Source: Bacteroidota bacterium (lineage in GTDB: Bacteria; Bacteroidota; Bacteroidia; Flavobacteriales; Flavobacteriaceae). Taken from it: a stretch of DNA of 12,319 nt. Location of the stretch: positions 1 to 12,319 of the forward strand of contig JAJRSY010000121.1 in assembly GCA_024278565.1 (NCBI GenBank). The letters run 5' to 3'. Both the position numbers and the translations under genes were made by a program. The notes beneath the pieces are model-generated. The model was not told where the DNA came from. It saw only the letters and a program-made list of their open reading frames with translations, and made no database searches. This document shows, piece after piece, positions 1-6,468 of the stretch; within the stretch, counting starts at the first letter, position 1, and each line of letters starts with the position of its first letter.

Positions 1-78
1 ATGTCCTGTATATTTTCCATGACATAAAGTTAGGCATTGTATCCTTTTGCGTAACTTGAGTTAGTAATAAGTCGTGCT

Positions 79-777
79 TTGGTGGAAATTTTCTCTGATG
101 AATTATTGAGAGAAAACTTAGCGTTTAGAGGCGGAACAGCATTACATAAGTTATACTTAGACCCTGCCCCAAGATATTCAGAGGATATTGATTTAGTTCA
201 AATTAAAGCTGGTCCAATTAAGCCAATAATGCAACGATTAAGTGAAGTCATTACATTTTTTGAAGAACCAAGAAAAACACAAGTAAAAGGTCATGGAGCA
301 AAAGCAATGTACCGTTTTACATCTGAATATGAAGAAATAAGATTGCGATTAAAGTTAGAAATTAATTGCAAAGAGCATATTAATGTGTTGGATTGGGTGA
401 ACTTTCCTTTTGAAGTGAAAAGCGAATGGTTTTCAGGTAAAGTAGGAATAAAAACCTACAGTATAAACGAACTTTTAGGAACAAAACTGAGGGCTTTATA
501 CCAAAGAAGTAAAGGACGGGATTTATTTGATTTGGATTATTCTAGATTAAATATAGAATTGAATATTGATGAAATTATTCACTGCTTTAAAGAGTATATC
601 ACTTTTGCAACAGCAAACAAACCACCAAGTAAAAAAGAGTTTCTAATAAATATTGAAGAGAAAGAAGTTGACCCTGATTTTATAGGAGACATGGAGGCTT
701 TATTGAGACCAGAAATAGAATACAACCAAGAAAACGCATTTGCTTGGTTAAAAAAAGAAATTATAGAAAAGATATAA
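79..777 (+). CDS. AbiEii/AbiGii-family nucleotidyltransferase toxin, N-terminally truncated
   Basis: This is an AbiEii-type nucleotidyltransferase, the toxin half of type IV toxin-antitoxin and abortive-infection pairs; family members transfer nucleotides to RNA targets. The fold signature is present: RGGTALHKLY (residues 17-26), then the metal-binding pair D36-x-D38 in SEDIDLVQ, and the conserved GTKLRALYQR-KGRDLFDL block near residues 134-152. The C-terminal region ends normally. Family members usually carry about 20-25 more residues, ending in a motif like QDLVISRAL. Here the in-frame reading before the TTG at 79 gives LELVISRA, preceded by a stop at 52-54, and no upstream frame restores the missing N-terminus. 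The gene therefore appears cut near position 55-60. Start codons available are TTG 79 or GTG 82, with no ribosome site. No antitoxin (AbiEi) gene is visible; it would lie upstream of the window. The gene is more AT-rich than the core genes, which suggests transfer. Probably a decayed toxin, although the catalytic core is intact. Confidence 0.8.
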   Translation: MVEIFSDELLRENLAFRGGTALHKLYLDPAPRYSEDIDLVQIKAGPIKPIMQRLSEVITFFEEPRKTQVKGHGAKAMYRFTSEYEEIRLRLKLEINCKEHINVLDWVNFPFEVKSEWFSGKVGIKTYSINELLGTKLRALYQRSKGRDLFDLDYSRLNIELNIDEIIHCFKEYITFATANKPPSKKEFLINIEEKEVDPDFIGDMEALLRPEIEYNQENAFAWLKKEIIEKI

Positions 778-802
778 CATGTCTGAAGACCGTATTGTGC
801 CA

Positions 803-871
803 AATAACTAAGCATTCATGCGGTCTGCACGACCCAGCATGAATGAGGTATTGAACTACACCGGGTCTTTG
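803..871. repeat. 69-bp hairpin repeat, copy 1 (probable IS91-type element end)
   Basis: This 69-bp sequence recurs at 1578-1646 in the same orientation, ungapped with 63 of 69 positions equal. It starts 26 bp after the AbiEii stop. It contains a hairpin: GCATTCATGC (812-821) pairs with GCATGAATG (837-845), with an inner GGTC/GACC stem. A transposase-like tail on the minus strand (1068-1205) points towards it, so the repeat lies where the 3' end of an IS91-type rolling-circle element would carry its terminal hairpin. The identity of the element is inference. Confidence 0.6.
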
Positions 872-1067
872 GCCCCGTTGTTTCCTATGGGGTTGGTATG
901 GATCAGGTGGGTGGTCTGAAGGGATACCTTCTTCGATGCTTTTACAATTGCTGCATTTTTTACGCTGTTTGGGTGTTTTCTGCCATCCAAGGCCTTTGAT
1001 CTCTATTGTCAATAGGTGCTTTTGGTCAAAACCCTTCACTTTGGGCAATAGATATCCCTTACGGCCA

Positions 1068-1205
1068 TTACGCCGTTTTGGTTCTGGATGTTATATCTTG
1101 TTGTTTCAGTTTATTGATCCAATGTTCGGGCGGTCCCCTGCTGTCGAACATAAAGACCGTTACCATTGTACCTTCTTTACACGTAGGGCATCTTCGGTGT
1201 TTTAT
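1068..1205 (-). pseudogene. C-terminal remnant of a transposase, probably IS91 family
   Basis: The minus strand encodes 45 residues before a TAA at 1068-1070: RRCPTCKEGTM, then a FDSRGPPEHW stretch, then a basic tail. The CPxCKxGTM plus FDxRGPP pattern resembles the C-terminus of IS91-type (Y2, HUH) transposases of Bacteroidota, recalled without a search. The frame is closed upstream by a stop at 1206-1208 and no further transposase coding is visible, so at least 80% of the gene is gone. About 200 bp of non-coding sequence separates its stop from the hairpin repeat at 803-871, consistent with an element's 3' end. It is a fossil and not functional. Confidence 0.5.
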
Positions 1206-1238
1206 TTAAAGGAAACAGCTTTCCAAAAAACTTGCGCT

Positions 1239-1297
1239 TGTCTCGTCCTGAAAAAGGTTGACTAAAAAACGAATAAAAAGTCAACTTAAAACAGGAC
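1239..1297. repeat. Symmetric inverted repeat, possible IS left end
   Basis: Two paired blocks are symmetric around 1271: GTCCTG (1245-1250) with CAGGAC (1292-1297), and GTTGACT (1257-1263) with AGTCAAC (1279-1285), each separated by six bases on both sides. The block begins with TG at 1239 and is followed by ATGAAAACAAG at 1301. This arrangement resembles the left end and transposase-start region of IS3-like elements in Bacteroidota. That family assignment is a guess from memory. It sits at the point where serine-hydrolase homology begins, so it may mark a recombination junction. Confidence 0.4.
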
Positions 1298-1566
1298 AAA
1301 ATGAAAACAAGGACATCAATTTAAGGTATGGATTAGGTTGGGGGTTATTGGACTCACCTTATGGCCAAGGTTCGTTTAAAGAGGGGCATGCAGAAGGATT
1401 TCAACATTACTCAATTATTTTTCCCAAAAAACAAATAGGTATAATAATTCTTTCAAATAGCGATAATGCAGAAAGTATATTTAAAGAACTTTTAGAAGTA
1501 ACGATTAGAGACACCTTTACTCCTTGGAAATGGGAAAATTATATTCCTTACAATTACGAACAATAA
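1258..1566 (+). pseudogene. C-terminal remnant of a beta-lactamase-like serine hydrolase
   Basis: The last ~85 codons match the C-terminus of class C beta-lactamase/penicillin-binding-protein-like serine hydrolases of Bacteroidota. The recognisable parts are YGLGWGLLDSPYG, then KEGHAEGFQHYS, which carries the H-x-G element in place of the KTG triad, then IIILSNSDN, then the TPWKWENYIPYN end. Family members usually exceed 350 residues and carry SxxK and YxN motifs; both are missing, so catalysis is impossible. The open frame runs from a TTG at 1258, but homology only becomes convincing from about position 1315. The frame before that overlaps the inverted repeat at 1239-1297 and is probably accidental. 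The stop TAA is at 1564-1566. The gene is an AT-rich remnant enclosed by the transposon-like repeats. Confidence 0.75.
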
Positions 1567-1577
1567 TAACTGTTTAC

Positions 1578-1646
1578 AATAACCAAGCATTCGTGCGGTC
1601 GGCACGACCCAGCATGAATGCGGTGTTGAACTACACTGGGTCTTTG
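1578..1646. repeat. 69-bp hairpin repeat, copy 2
   Basis: This is the second copy of the repeat at 803-871, directly oriented and starting 11 bp after the serine-hydrolase remnant's stop. The hairpin is kept (GCATTCGTGC with GCATGAATGC, one G-T pair; inner GGTC/GACC). A second possible pairing, GACCCAG with CTGGGTC, is also present. Similarity stops soon after 1646, although the next 18 bp contain CCCCATAGGAA, the reverse complement of the matching part of copy 1. Confidence 0.6.
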
Positions 1647-2139
1647 CGCTGCTCCCCATAGGAATTGGTTTCGTACATGATACGCTCGCATCATAGCTCC
1701 TCTTAACAAGTCAAGACTTAACAACAGCAACAAAATACAAAACCCACCCCTAACGAATCAAGGATGGGAAAAAAAATTGCTATAAAAAAGAAAATTAGTG
1801 TTGGTTGCCCAACACTAATCCAAATATACGTTTTTATTTATAGGAGCATCGTTGTCCGATAAATATTTTTAAAAATTTTGGCAATACCTATAATCATTAA
1901 TGTTGAATCGAAACTTGACACCTTGTTTTTGGAACTTTATAAAACTTGAGGTATAGCTAAGAAGTCAGCTAGCATAGCTATTGATTTTCAAATAGTTACA
2001 ACCTGCCTACCGACCGGTTTAGTCTTACGTCTTATATCTAAATAACGACCTTGATCTTGTCGAAGTAAGCGGTCTTACGTCCCTGCAGGCAGGCAGGTTT
2101 AACCGGACAGTACTGATTTAATAACAATATTAAAGTCAC
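1647..2139. other. Gene-free stretch between accessory remnants and dnaJ
   Basis: No open frame or RNA gene that I recognise lies here. It holds the terminator-like hairpin at 1794-1819, a GC-rich palindromic fragment at 2082-2097 (CCTGCAGGCAGGCAGG), a partial relative near 2002-2019, and two copies of GTCTTACGTC at 2022-2031 and 2072-2081. The rest is AT-rich. Confidence 0.6.
1794..1819 (-). terminator. Rho-independent terminator-like hairpin, minus strand
   Basis: ATTAGTGTTGG (1794-1804) pairs perfectly with CCAACACTAAT (1809-1819) around a TTGC loop. Read on the minus strand the stem is followed by TTTCTTTTTTATA. It would end minus-strand transcription coming from grpE-dnaJ, 321 bp past the dnaJ stop. 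The long distance leaves room for a trailing RNA, but I do not recognise one. Confidence 0.6.
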
Positions 2140-3252
2140 CTAGGCAAACATATCTTTGACCTTTTCGAAGAAAGATTTATCTGATTTCTCTGGTTTGGGT
2201 TCAAAATTATCATTGTTGCGCATACGCTCAAAAAACTCTTTTTGCTCTTTATTTAGCTCTTTTGGTGTCCAAACACTGACATGCACCAATAAGTCACCAC
2301 TACCGTACCCGTTAAGACTTGAGATGCCCTTGCCCCGCAGCCTCAATATTTTGCCTGATTGAATTCCCGATTCCAGTTTGATCCGTACTTTCCCCCCTAT
2401 GGCATCAATTTCCTTTGAGGTGCCCAATATGGCTTCCGACAAACTAATATATAGATCGTAATGTAGGTTATCGCCCTCTCGCTTCAGGGTTGTATGTTCG
2501 ACAGTTTCAATAGCCACCAATAAATCTCCCGGTACACCATTGCCCGGTGCCTCGTTTCCTTTATTGGGTACTTTCAACTGCATACCATCTTCTACACCTG
2601 CCGGTATTTTCACCGAAACCGTTTCTTCGGTAACCTTTAGACCATGGGCATCTGCGCCACTGGGCCGCTTATCTAAAATCTGTCCGCTTCCCCCACAAGC
2701 ACTACAGGTTGCCGCTGTCTGCATTCTGCCCAGAATGGTGTTTGCGATTTTTGTCACTTGCCCACGCCCACCACAGGTACCACAGGTCTTGTAGGTTACA
2801 CCCTCAGCTTGAACCTTTCTACGCACTTTCACCTTTTTCTCAACACCGTTGGCAACATCTTCCAAAGTAAGTTTTACGTGAATTCTCAGGTTGCTTCCCT
2901 TTACTCTTGCCTGACCTCCGCCAAACCCGCTAAAACCTCCACCACCACCGAAAGCACTGCCAAAAATATCGCCGAACTGACTGAAAATATCATCCATGTC
3001 CATGCCACCACCACCGAAGCCGCCCGCACCATCAAAAGCAGCATGGCCGTATTGATCATAGCGCGCTTTTTTATCGGCATCGCTCAACACTTCGTATGCC
3101 TCAGCAGCCTTTTTGAACATTTCTTCTGCCTTTGCATCACCCGGATTTTTATCAGGGTGGTACTGTACCGCCTTCTTACGATAGGCCTTTTTTATTTCGG
3201 TCGCAGTGGCATTCTTGGTAATTCCTAAAATTTCGTAATAATCTTCTTTCAT
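2140..3252 (-). CDS. dnaJ: Chaperone DnaJ (Hsp40) with reduced zinc domain
   Basis: DnaJ binds unfolded proteins and stimulates the ATPase of DnaK in the cytoplasm. The J domain (1-68) has HPD at 32-34. A Gly/Phe-rich linker spans about 74-118, followed by the zinc region and the beta-sandwich substrate-binding domains. The protein is 370 residues, within the family range. Only two CxxCxGxG repeats are present (C157/C160 and C183/C186). Canonical DnaJ has four. The spacing segment GQVTKIANTILGRMQ identifies them as repeats 2 and 3, so zinc centre 2 is kept and centre 1 is lost. This short form appears to occur in other Flavobacteriaceae (recollection). I chose ATG at 3252 (MKEDYYEILG) over an in-frame TTG at 3258, because it matches the usual N-terminus. 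It follows grpE by 10 bp and should share its transcript. Confidence 0.97.
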   Translation of the reverse strand: MKEDYYEILGITKNATATEIKKAYRKKAVQYHPDKNPGDAKAEEMFKKAAEAYEVLSDADKKARYDQYGHAAFDGAGGFGGGGMDMDDIFSQFGDIFGSAFGGGGGFSGFGGGQARVKGSNLRIHVKLTLEDVANGVEKKVKVRRKVQAEGVTYKTCGTCGGRGQVTKIANTILGRMQTAATCSACGGSGQILDKRPSGADAHGLKVTEETVSVKIPAGVEDGMQLKVPNKGNEAPGNGVPGDLLVAIETVEHTTLKREGDNLHYDLYISLSEAILGTSKEIDAIGGKVRIKLESGIQSGKILRLRGKGISSLNGYGSGDLLVHVSVWTPKELNKEQKEFFERMRNNDNFEPKPEKSDKSFFEKVKDMFA

Positions 3253-3262
3253 GCCCAATTTA

Positions 3263-3823
3263 TTAGTTTCCTACCACAACTTTCGGGTGACGTATTATTT
3301 TATCCCCCAACATAAAGCCTTTTTCAACAACATCAATGATCTTGCCCTTCAATTTTTTGTTTGGGGCGGGTATTTGGGTAATGGCATCATGCACATCTGC
3401 ATCAAAAACATCACCTTGTTCTACCTCCACTTCTTGAAGTCCTTTATTTTTTAGGGTTTCCTTGAATTTATTGCTGATCAGCTCAACACCTTTGAACATT
3501 TCCTTATCCTCCGATTTTGAGAGTTCCTTCATGGCCCGGTCGAAATCATCGATTACGGGCAATAGTGAAACGATGACCTCTTGACCGGCTGTTTTGAAAA
3601 GTTCTATACGCTCTTTGGAAGTACGCCTTTTATAATTCTCGAAATCAGCAAAAAGACGCAAAAATTTGTCTTTTTCCTTGGCCAGCTCATCTTGTAGCTT
3701 TTCTTCAACGGTCAACTCTTCGTCTTCACCTATCTCTTCCTCAACATGCCCTTGTTCATCTAAAATTTCGCCTGCCTCTGACTGGATATCTTCCAATTCT
3801 TCTGCCTTGTCTTTTTCGCTCAT
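3263..3823 (-). CDS. grpE: Nucleotide exchange factor GrpE
   Basis: GrpE releases ADP from DnaK and completes the DnaK-DnaJ cycle with the neighbouring gene. The protein has 186 residues. An acidic N-terminal part (about 1-45) leads into a long charged helix expected to form the dimeric coiled coil, with LLPVIDDFDRAMKEL, then the C-terminal beta domain with the family signature GDVFDADVHDAIT and GFMLGDKIIRHPKVVVG. The start ATG at 3823 is preceded by an AT-rich leader without a Shine-Dalgarno site, normal for this phylum. A Bacteroidota-type promoter lies 36 bp upstream. Confidence 0.96.
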   Translation of the reverse strand: MSEKDKAEELEDIQSEAGEILDEQGHVEEEIGEDEELTVEEKLQDELAKEKDKFLRLFADFENYKRRTSKERIELFKTAGQEVIVSLLPVIDDFDRAMKELSKSEDKEMFKGVELISNKFKETLKNKGLQEVEVEQGDVFDADVHDAITQIPAPNKKLKGKIIDVVEKGFMLGDKIIRHPKVVVGN

Positions 3824-3859
3824 TTGATACTATTAATTAATTCGTCGTTTTTCAGGTGG

Positions 3860-3893
3860 CAAAAGTACTGCCAATTCTTTAAAAATGTCAAAA
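3860..3893 (-). promoter_or_regulatory. Bacteroidota-type promoter of grpE-dnaJ
   Basis: On the minus strand, TACTTTTG (3867 to 3860) matches the -7 consensus TAnnTTTG. TTTTG (3893 to 3889) serves as the -33 element, with 21 bp between them. Transcription would begin about 30 bp before the grpE ATG. I see no CIRCE heat-shock operator. Confidence 0.55.
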
Positions 3894-3966
3894 TGTCACT
3901 ATAAAATGATAGCGGTCGGTAGTTGGCTACTTACTTTTTCGATTGATTTTGTGGCTAACTGTCTGG

Positions 3967-4023
3967 TCGAGCGCAGTCGAGATCTTTTTAGAATTCAGGC
4001 GTATAGTTCTCGACTGCGCTCGA
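3967..4023. repeat. Inverted repeat of the TCGAGCGCAGTCGAGA type
   Basis: TCGAGCGCAGTCGAGA (3967-3982) is perfectly inverted at 4008-4023, with a 25-bp loop; one more pair fits outside a mismatch. Such CTCGACTGCGCTCGA palindromes are dispersed in many Bacteroidota genomes. It lies downstream of the SDR gene at 4150 and upstream of the grpE promoter. No T-run follows, so it is a weak candidate terminator. The remaining 3824-4149 interval has no convincing gene. Confidence 0.65.
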
Positions 4024-4149
4024 ACGGCCAAAATCACAAACTGCAATTGACTAAGAACAAACACGTTGACCAACTTAACGAAGAGCGAAGTTTACTCAAA
4101 AACTGCCAGTGTTTGATTTAAAAAATGGGGTGTTCGATTTATTTGTGGC

Positions 4150-5106
4150 TCATCGGTATTCGCTACCTTGGCTTGTAACTTGAGCGTTTTCTGTTTTTAT
4201 CTTCAAACTAGCTTCAAGCGCACAACTAATGTTCTGATAGCGAAAAACAAAACCATTTTCTTCTATTTTTTTACTGCTCACCCGTTGGCTTGCAAATAAG
4301 ATAGACGCCATTTCACCAAGTAATACCTTCATGACAATTTGAGGAATATTGGGCAATAACAAGGGTTTATTAAGCGTATCGGCAATTTCCTTTGTTAATT
4401 TACTATTGGTCACCGGGTTGGGAGCGACCCCGTTATAAACCCCTTGCAAACCCTTTTCGATAACAAAAAGGAACATACGTGCCAGGTCTGAAATATAAAT
4501 CCATGATTGCCATTGTTTTCCGGTACCAAAGGCAGCACCCACATAATAGTTTATCGGCCTTGACATTTCTGGCAAAGCACCGCCCTTTGATGACAGTACC
4601 AACCCTATTCTAATTTTGACAACTTTAAGACCCAAATCTTTAAAAGCATCCATTTCGTTCTCCCATGCCTTTACGAGGTCTCCCAAGAAACCAGTATCAA
4701 CCTCTTTCTCGTCTTCTGTATATAAATTGATGAGCGACGTTGGATAAACACCAATGGCCGACGATGAAACAATCGAAGCGATGTTGCCCCTATCCACATT
4801 CAATAAAGCCTTGTGCAGGGTTCGAAGTGAATTTATCCTACTCAAAAATAATTCTTTTTTGTAACTGGTCGTCCACCTTTTGGAAATACTCGCCCCGGCC
4901 AAATTTATAATGGCAGAGATGCCATCAAAACACTTCAAGTTTATCTCACCTTCTTTGGGGTCCCAATAAAAACCATTGTAATTCTTTATGGATACGATTT
5001 TGCCCTTACAGGTGGTCAGGTAATTTACAGCCACGTTTTTATGGTGATATTGGCGAACCATCTCACTGCCAATCAACCCAGTCGCACCTGCAATTAAAAC
5101 TTTCAT
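4150..5106 (-). CDS. TIGR01777-family SDR NAD(P)-dependent epimerase-like protein
   Basis: This is an extended short-chain-dehydrogenase-like protein of the TIGR01777 (YfcH) family; substrate unknown. Its 318 residues are a usual length. A nucleotide-binding GATGLIG lies at residues 7-13, then INLAGASI, RWTTSYKKEL with a conserved S-RI segment, SSSAIGVYP, and RIGLVLSSKGGALPEM. The C-terminal DUF1731-type part ends with LFASQRVSSKKIEENGFVFRY. The start ATG at 5106 lies 76 bp past mnmD. A promoter-like pair precedes it: TTTG (5140 to 5137) and TACCTTTA (5118 to 5111), 18 bp apart, which would put transcription start almost at the ATG. Probably cytoplasmic. Confidence 0.9.
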   Translation of the reverse strand: MKVLIAGATGLIGSEMVRQYHHKNVAVNYLTTCKGKIVSIKNYNGFYWDPKEGEINLKCFDGISAIINLAGASISKRWTTSYKKELFLSRINSLRTLHKALLNVDRGNIASIVSSSAIGVYPTSLINLYTEDEKEVDTGFLGDLVKAWENEMDAFKDLGLKVVKIRIGLVLSSKGGALPEMSRPINYYVGAAFGTGKQWQSWIYISDLARMFLFVIEKGLQGVYNGVAPNPVTNSKLTKEIADTLNKPLLLPNIPQIVMKVLLGEMASILFASQRVSSKKIEENGFVFRYQNISCALEASLKIKTENAQVTSQGSEYR

Positions 5107-5182
5107 ATACTAAAGGTATGGTATTCCGTTAGTTGTCAAAGCAGGTTTAATGTTGATTTAACACATTGAACCCATATTTGGG

Positions 5183-5845
5183 TTACGGTTTTAAAGCACG
5201 CAACATTTCGCGTTTGCCCGGTGGCCCTGGTAAACGTTCAACAGCAAAACCTACAGCTTGCATGGCCCGTCGCACACTACCTTTTGCAGAATAGGTTACC
5301 AAAACCCCTTTTTTGCTCAAAGCATTGAACATGCTTAAAAAGATGTTCTCTGTCCAGAGTTCAGGTTGCACACGAGCCCCAAAGGCATCAAAATAAATGA
5401 GATCAAAGCTGTTTTCAAAACCCAGATCACGAAAATCTTTTTGCTGTTTGTGCAACACGAACCCTTCAGTGACAAGAACATCACTATCCCACTTGCATTG
5501 GTGCATGAATTGAAATTCTTTGGCTATCGCCCCAGCATTTAATTCTGAAATGTAGTTGAGCTGCTCAAGTTCTTCAGTTGCAACAGGGTACGCTTCAACA
5601 CCAGTGTAGGTGATTTCTAAATTTTGTTTTTTTGCCTCCAATAAGGTTATCAGGGCATTGAGGCCCGTACCAAAGCCTACTTCCAAAATAGTCACGGACC
5701 TGTTTTCAAAAAGATGGAGCCCTGATTTTATAAATACATGGTAGGTTTCTTGAATAGCCCCGTGCTTTGAATGGTATTGCTCGTTCCAATCAACAATATG
5801 AATGGTTTTCGAGCCATCAGCGGTGGTAATGATCTCTCGCCGCAC
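5183..5845 (-). CDS. mnmD: tRNA (5-methylaminomethyl-2-thiouridine)(34)-methyltransferase MnmD
   Basis: This stand-alone methyltransferase corresponds to the MnmC2 domain (DUF752) and would use S-adenosylmethionine to finish mnm5(s2)U at the tRNA wobble position. The SAM-binding motif EVGFGTG is at 55-61, FDAFGARVQPELW follows around 152-164 with D153 in the expected active-site position, and the C-terminus has YSAKGSVRRAM and LPGPPGKREMLRA. The N-terminus REIITTADGSKTIHI-DWNEQYHSKHGAIQE matches the family from its first residues, which supports the GTG at 5845. That start is one base after the upstream stop, so translation is probably coupled. The FAD oxidase domain of bifunctional MnmC is absent, as usual in this phylum. 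Confidence 0.88.
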   Translation of the reverse strand: MRREIITTADGSKTIHIVDWNEQYHSKHGAIQETYHVFIKSGLHLFENRSVTILEVGFGTGLNALITLLEAKKQNLEITYTGVEAYPVATEELEQLNYISELNAGAIAKEFQFMHQCKWDSDVLVTEGFVLHKQQKDFRDLGFENSFDLIYFDAFGARVQPELWTENIFLSMFNALSKKGVLVTYSAKGSVRRAMQAVGFAVERLPGPPGKREMLRALKP

Positions 5846-5846
5846 C

Positions 5847-6350
5847 CTATTCTTTTAACAGCACACCAACAGCCTCAAAACTGTACGTTTTTTTGGGTGC
5901 GGTAATTTTCGCGATTTCAGCTTCGGATCTGTCCCCATCCTTAGCATAGTGTTTTTGGTCTTCCACGCTCATTTCCTCTACGAAAGCAAATCCGTTTACG
6001 ACAACCTCTTTGCCCGTAATATCTTTGGGCACAAAAAAACCGTAGTCTTTAAAACGTACCATTGTTTCTTGACCGTTTTCCAGTTGAAGCTTCATCCAAC
6101 AGCCTTTTGACTTACAGACATCGGTTACTATGGCATTGAATTTTGAACGGGTCGTATCGGTAACTGTCATTTTCAAATATTGTTCAGATATTTCTTGAGT
6201 GCCAAGAGCGTCTTTTGCATCGAACTTTTCACCAAAAGAAGTATAGCTGGAGGTCACAATCGTTTCCGAAGTGTTCTCAGGTTGTTGATCCTGGCCCATG
6301 CCCGAATACACCATAAACAAAAAGGCGAGTAATATGTTAATTCTTTCCAT
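5847..6350 (-). CDS. DUF4920 domain-containing exported protein
   Basis: This 167-residue protein has a hydrophobic signal peptide (about residues 5-19, ending GMGQ) and a DUF4920 domain of unknown function. The diagnostic part is DVCKSKGCWMKL, with C79 and C84, then FKDYGFFVPKDITGKEVVVNG and an acidic DQKHYAKDG segment. It is likely secreted or periplasmic. The two conserved cysteines could bind a metal or form a disulfide; this is speculation. It is the first gene of the DUF4920-mnmD pair, whose stop and start are separated by one base, and it is divergent from ilvE with a short AT-rich gap. Confidence 0.88.
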   Translation of the reverse strand: MERINILLAFLFMVYSGMGQDQQPENTSETIVTSSYTSFGEKFDAKDALGTQEISEQYLKMTVTDTTRSKFNAIVTDVCKSKGCWMKLQLENGQETMVRFKDYGFFVPKDITGKEVVVNGFAFVEEMSVEDQKHYAKDGDRSEAEIAKITAPKKTYSFEAVGVLLKE

Positions 6351-6468
6351 AATATATATATTTTAGATTACTATATGGATTACTTCTACAAAATTGGTCA
6401 ATTTAAACGAAAAAAGAAGGGTAAATTGGGATATTTCCCTATTTTTATTCTTTAAAATCTTATTTAAA

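Noticed and set aside
761..1265. Several overlapping open frames on both strands (for example 761-1048 minus, 936-1265 plus).
   Set aside because: They span the element's non-coding end and the hairpin repeat, have no recognisable domain, and conflict with the transposase remnant frame.
803..1646. The repeats after two stop codons could be integron attC sites with gene cassettes.
   Set aside because: The repeat is too conserved in sequence (91%) for typical attC variation, its ends do not show clear RYYYAAC/GTTRRRY core sites, and no integrase is seen; the transposase tail favours an IS end.
2540..3228. Long plus-strand open frames opposite dnaJ.
   Set aside because: They are mirror frames of a clear DnaJ gene and show low-complexity Thr/Pro-rich composition.
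3885..4121. A 78-codon plus-strand frame between grpE and the SDR gene.
   Set aside because: It contains both arms of the TCGAGCGCAGTCGAGA inverted repeat and shows no protein-like pattern.
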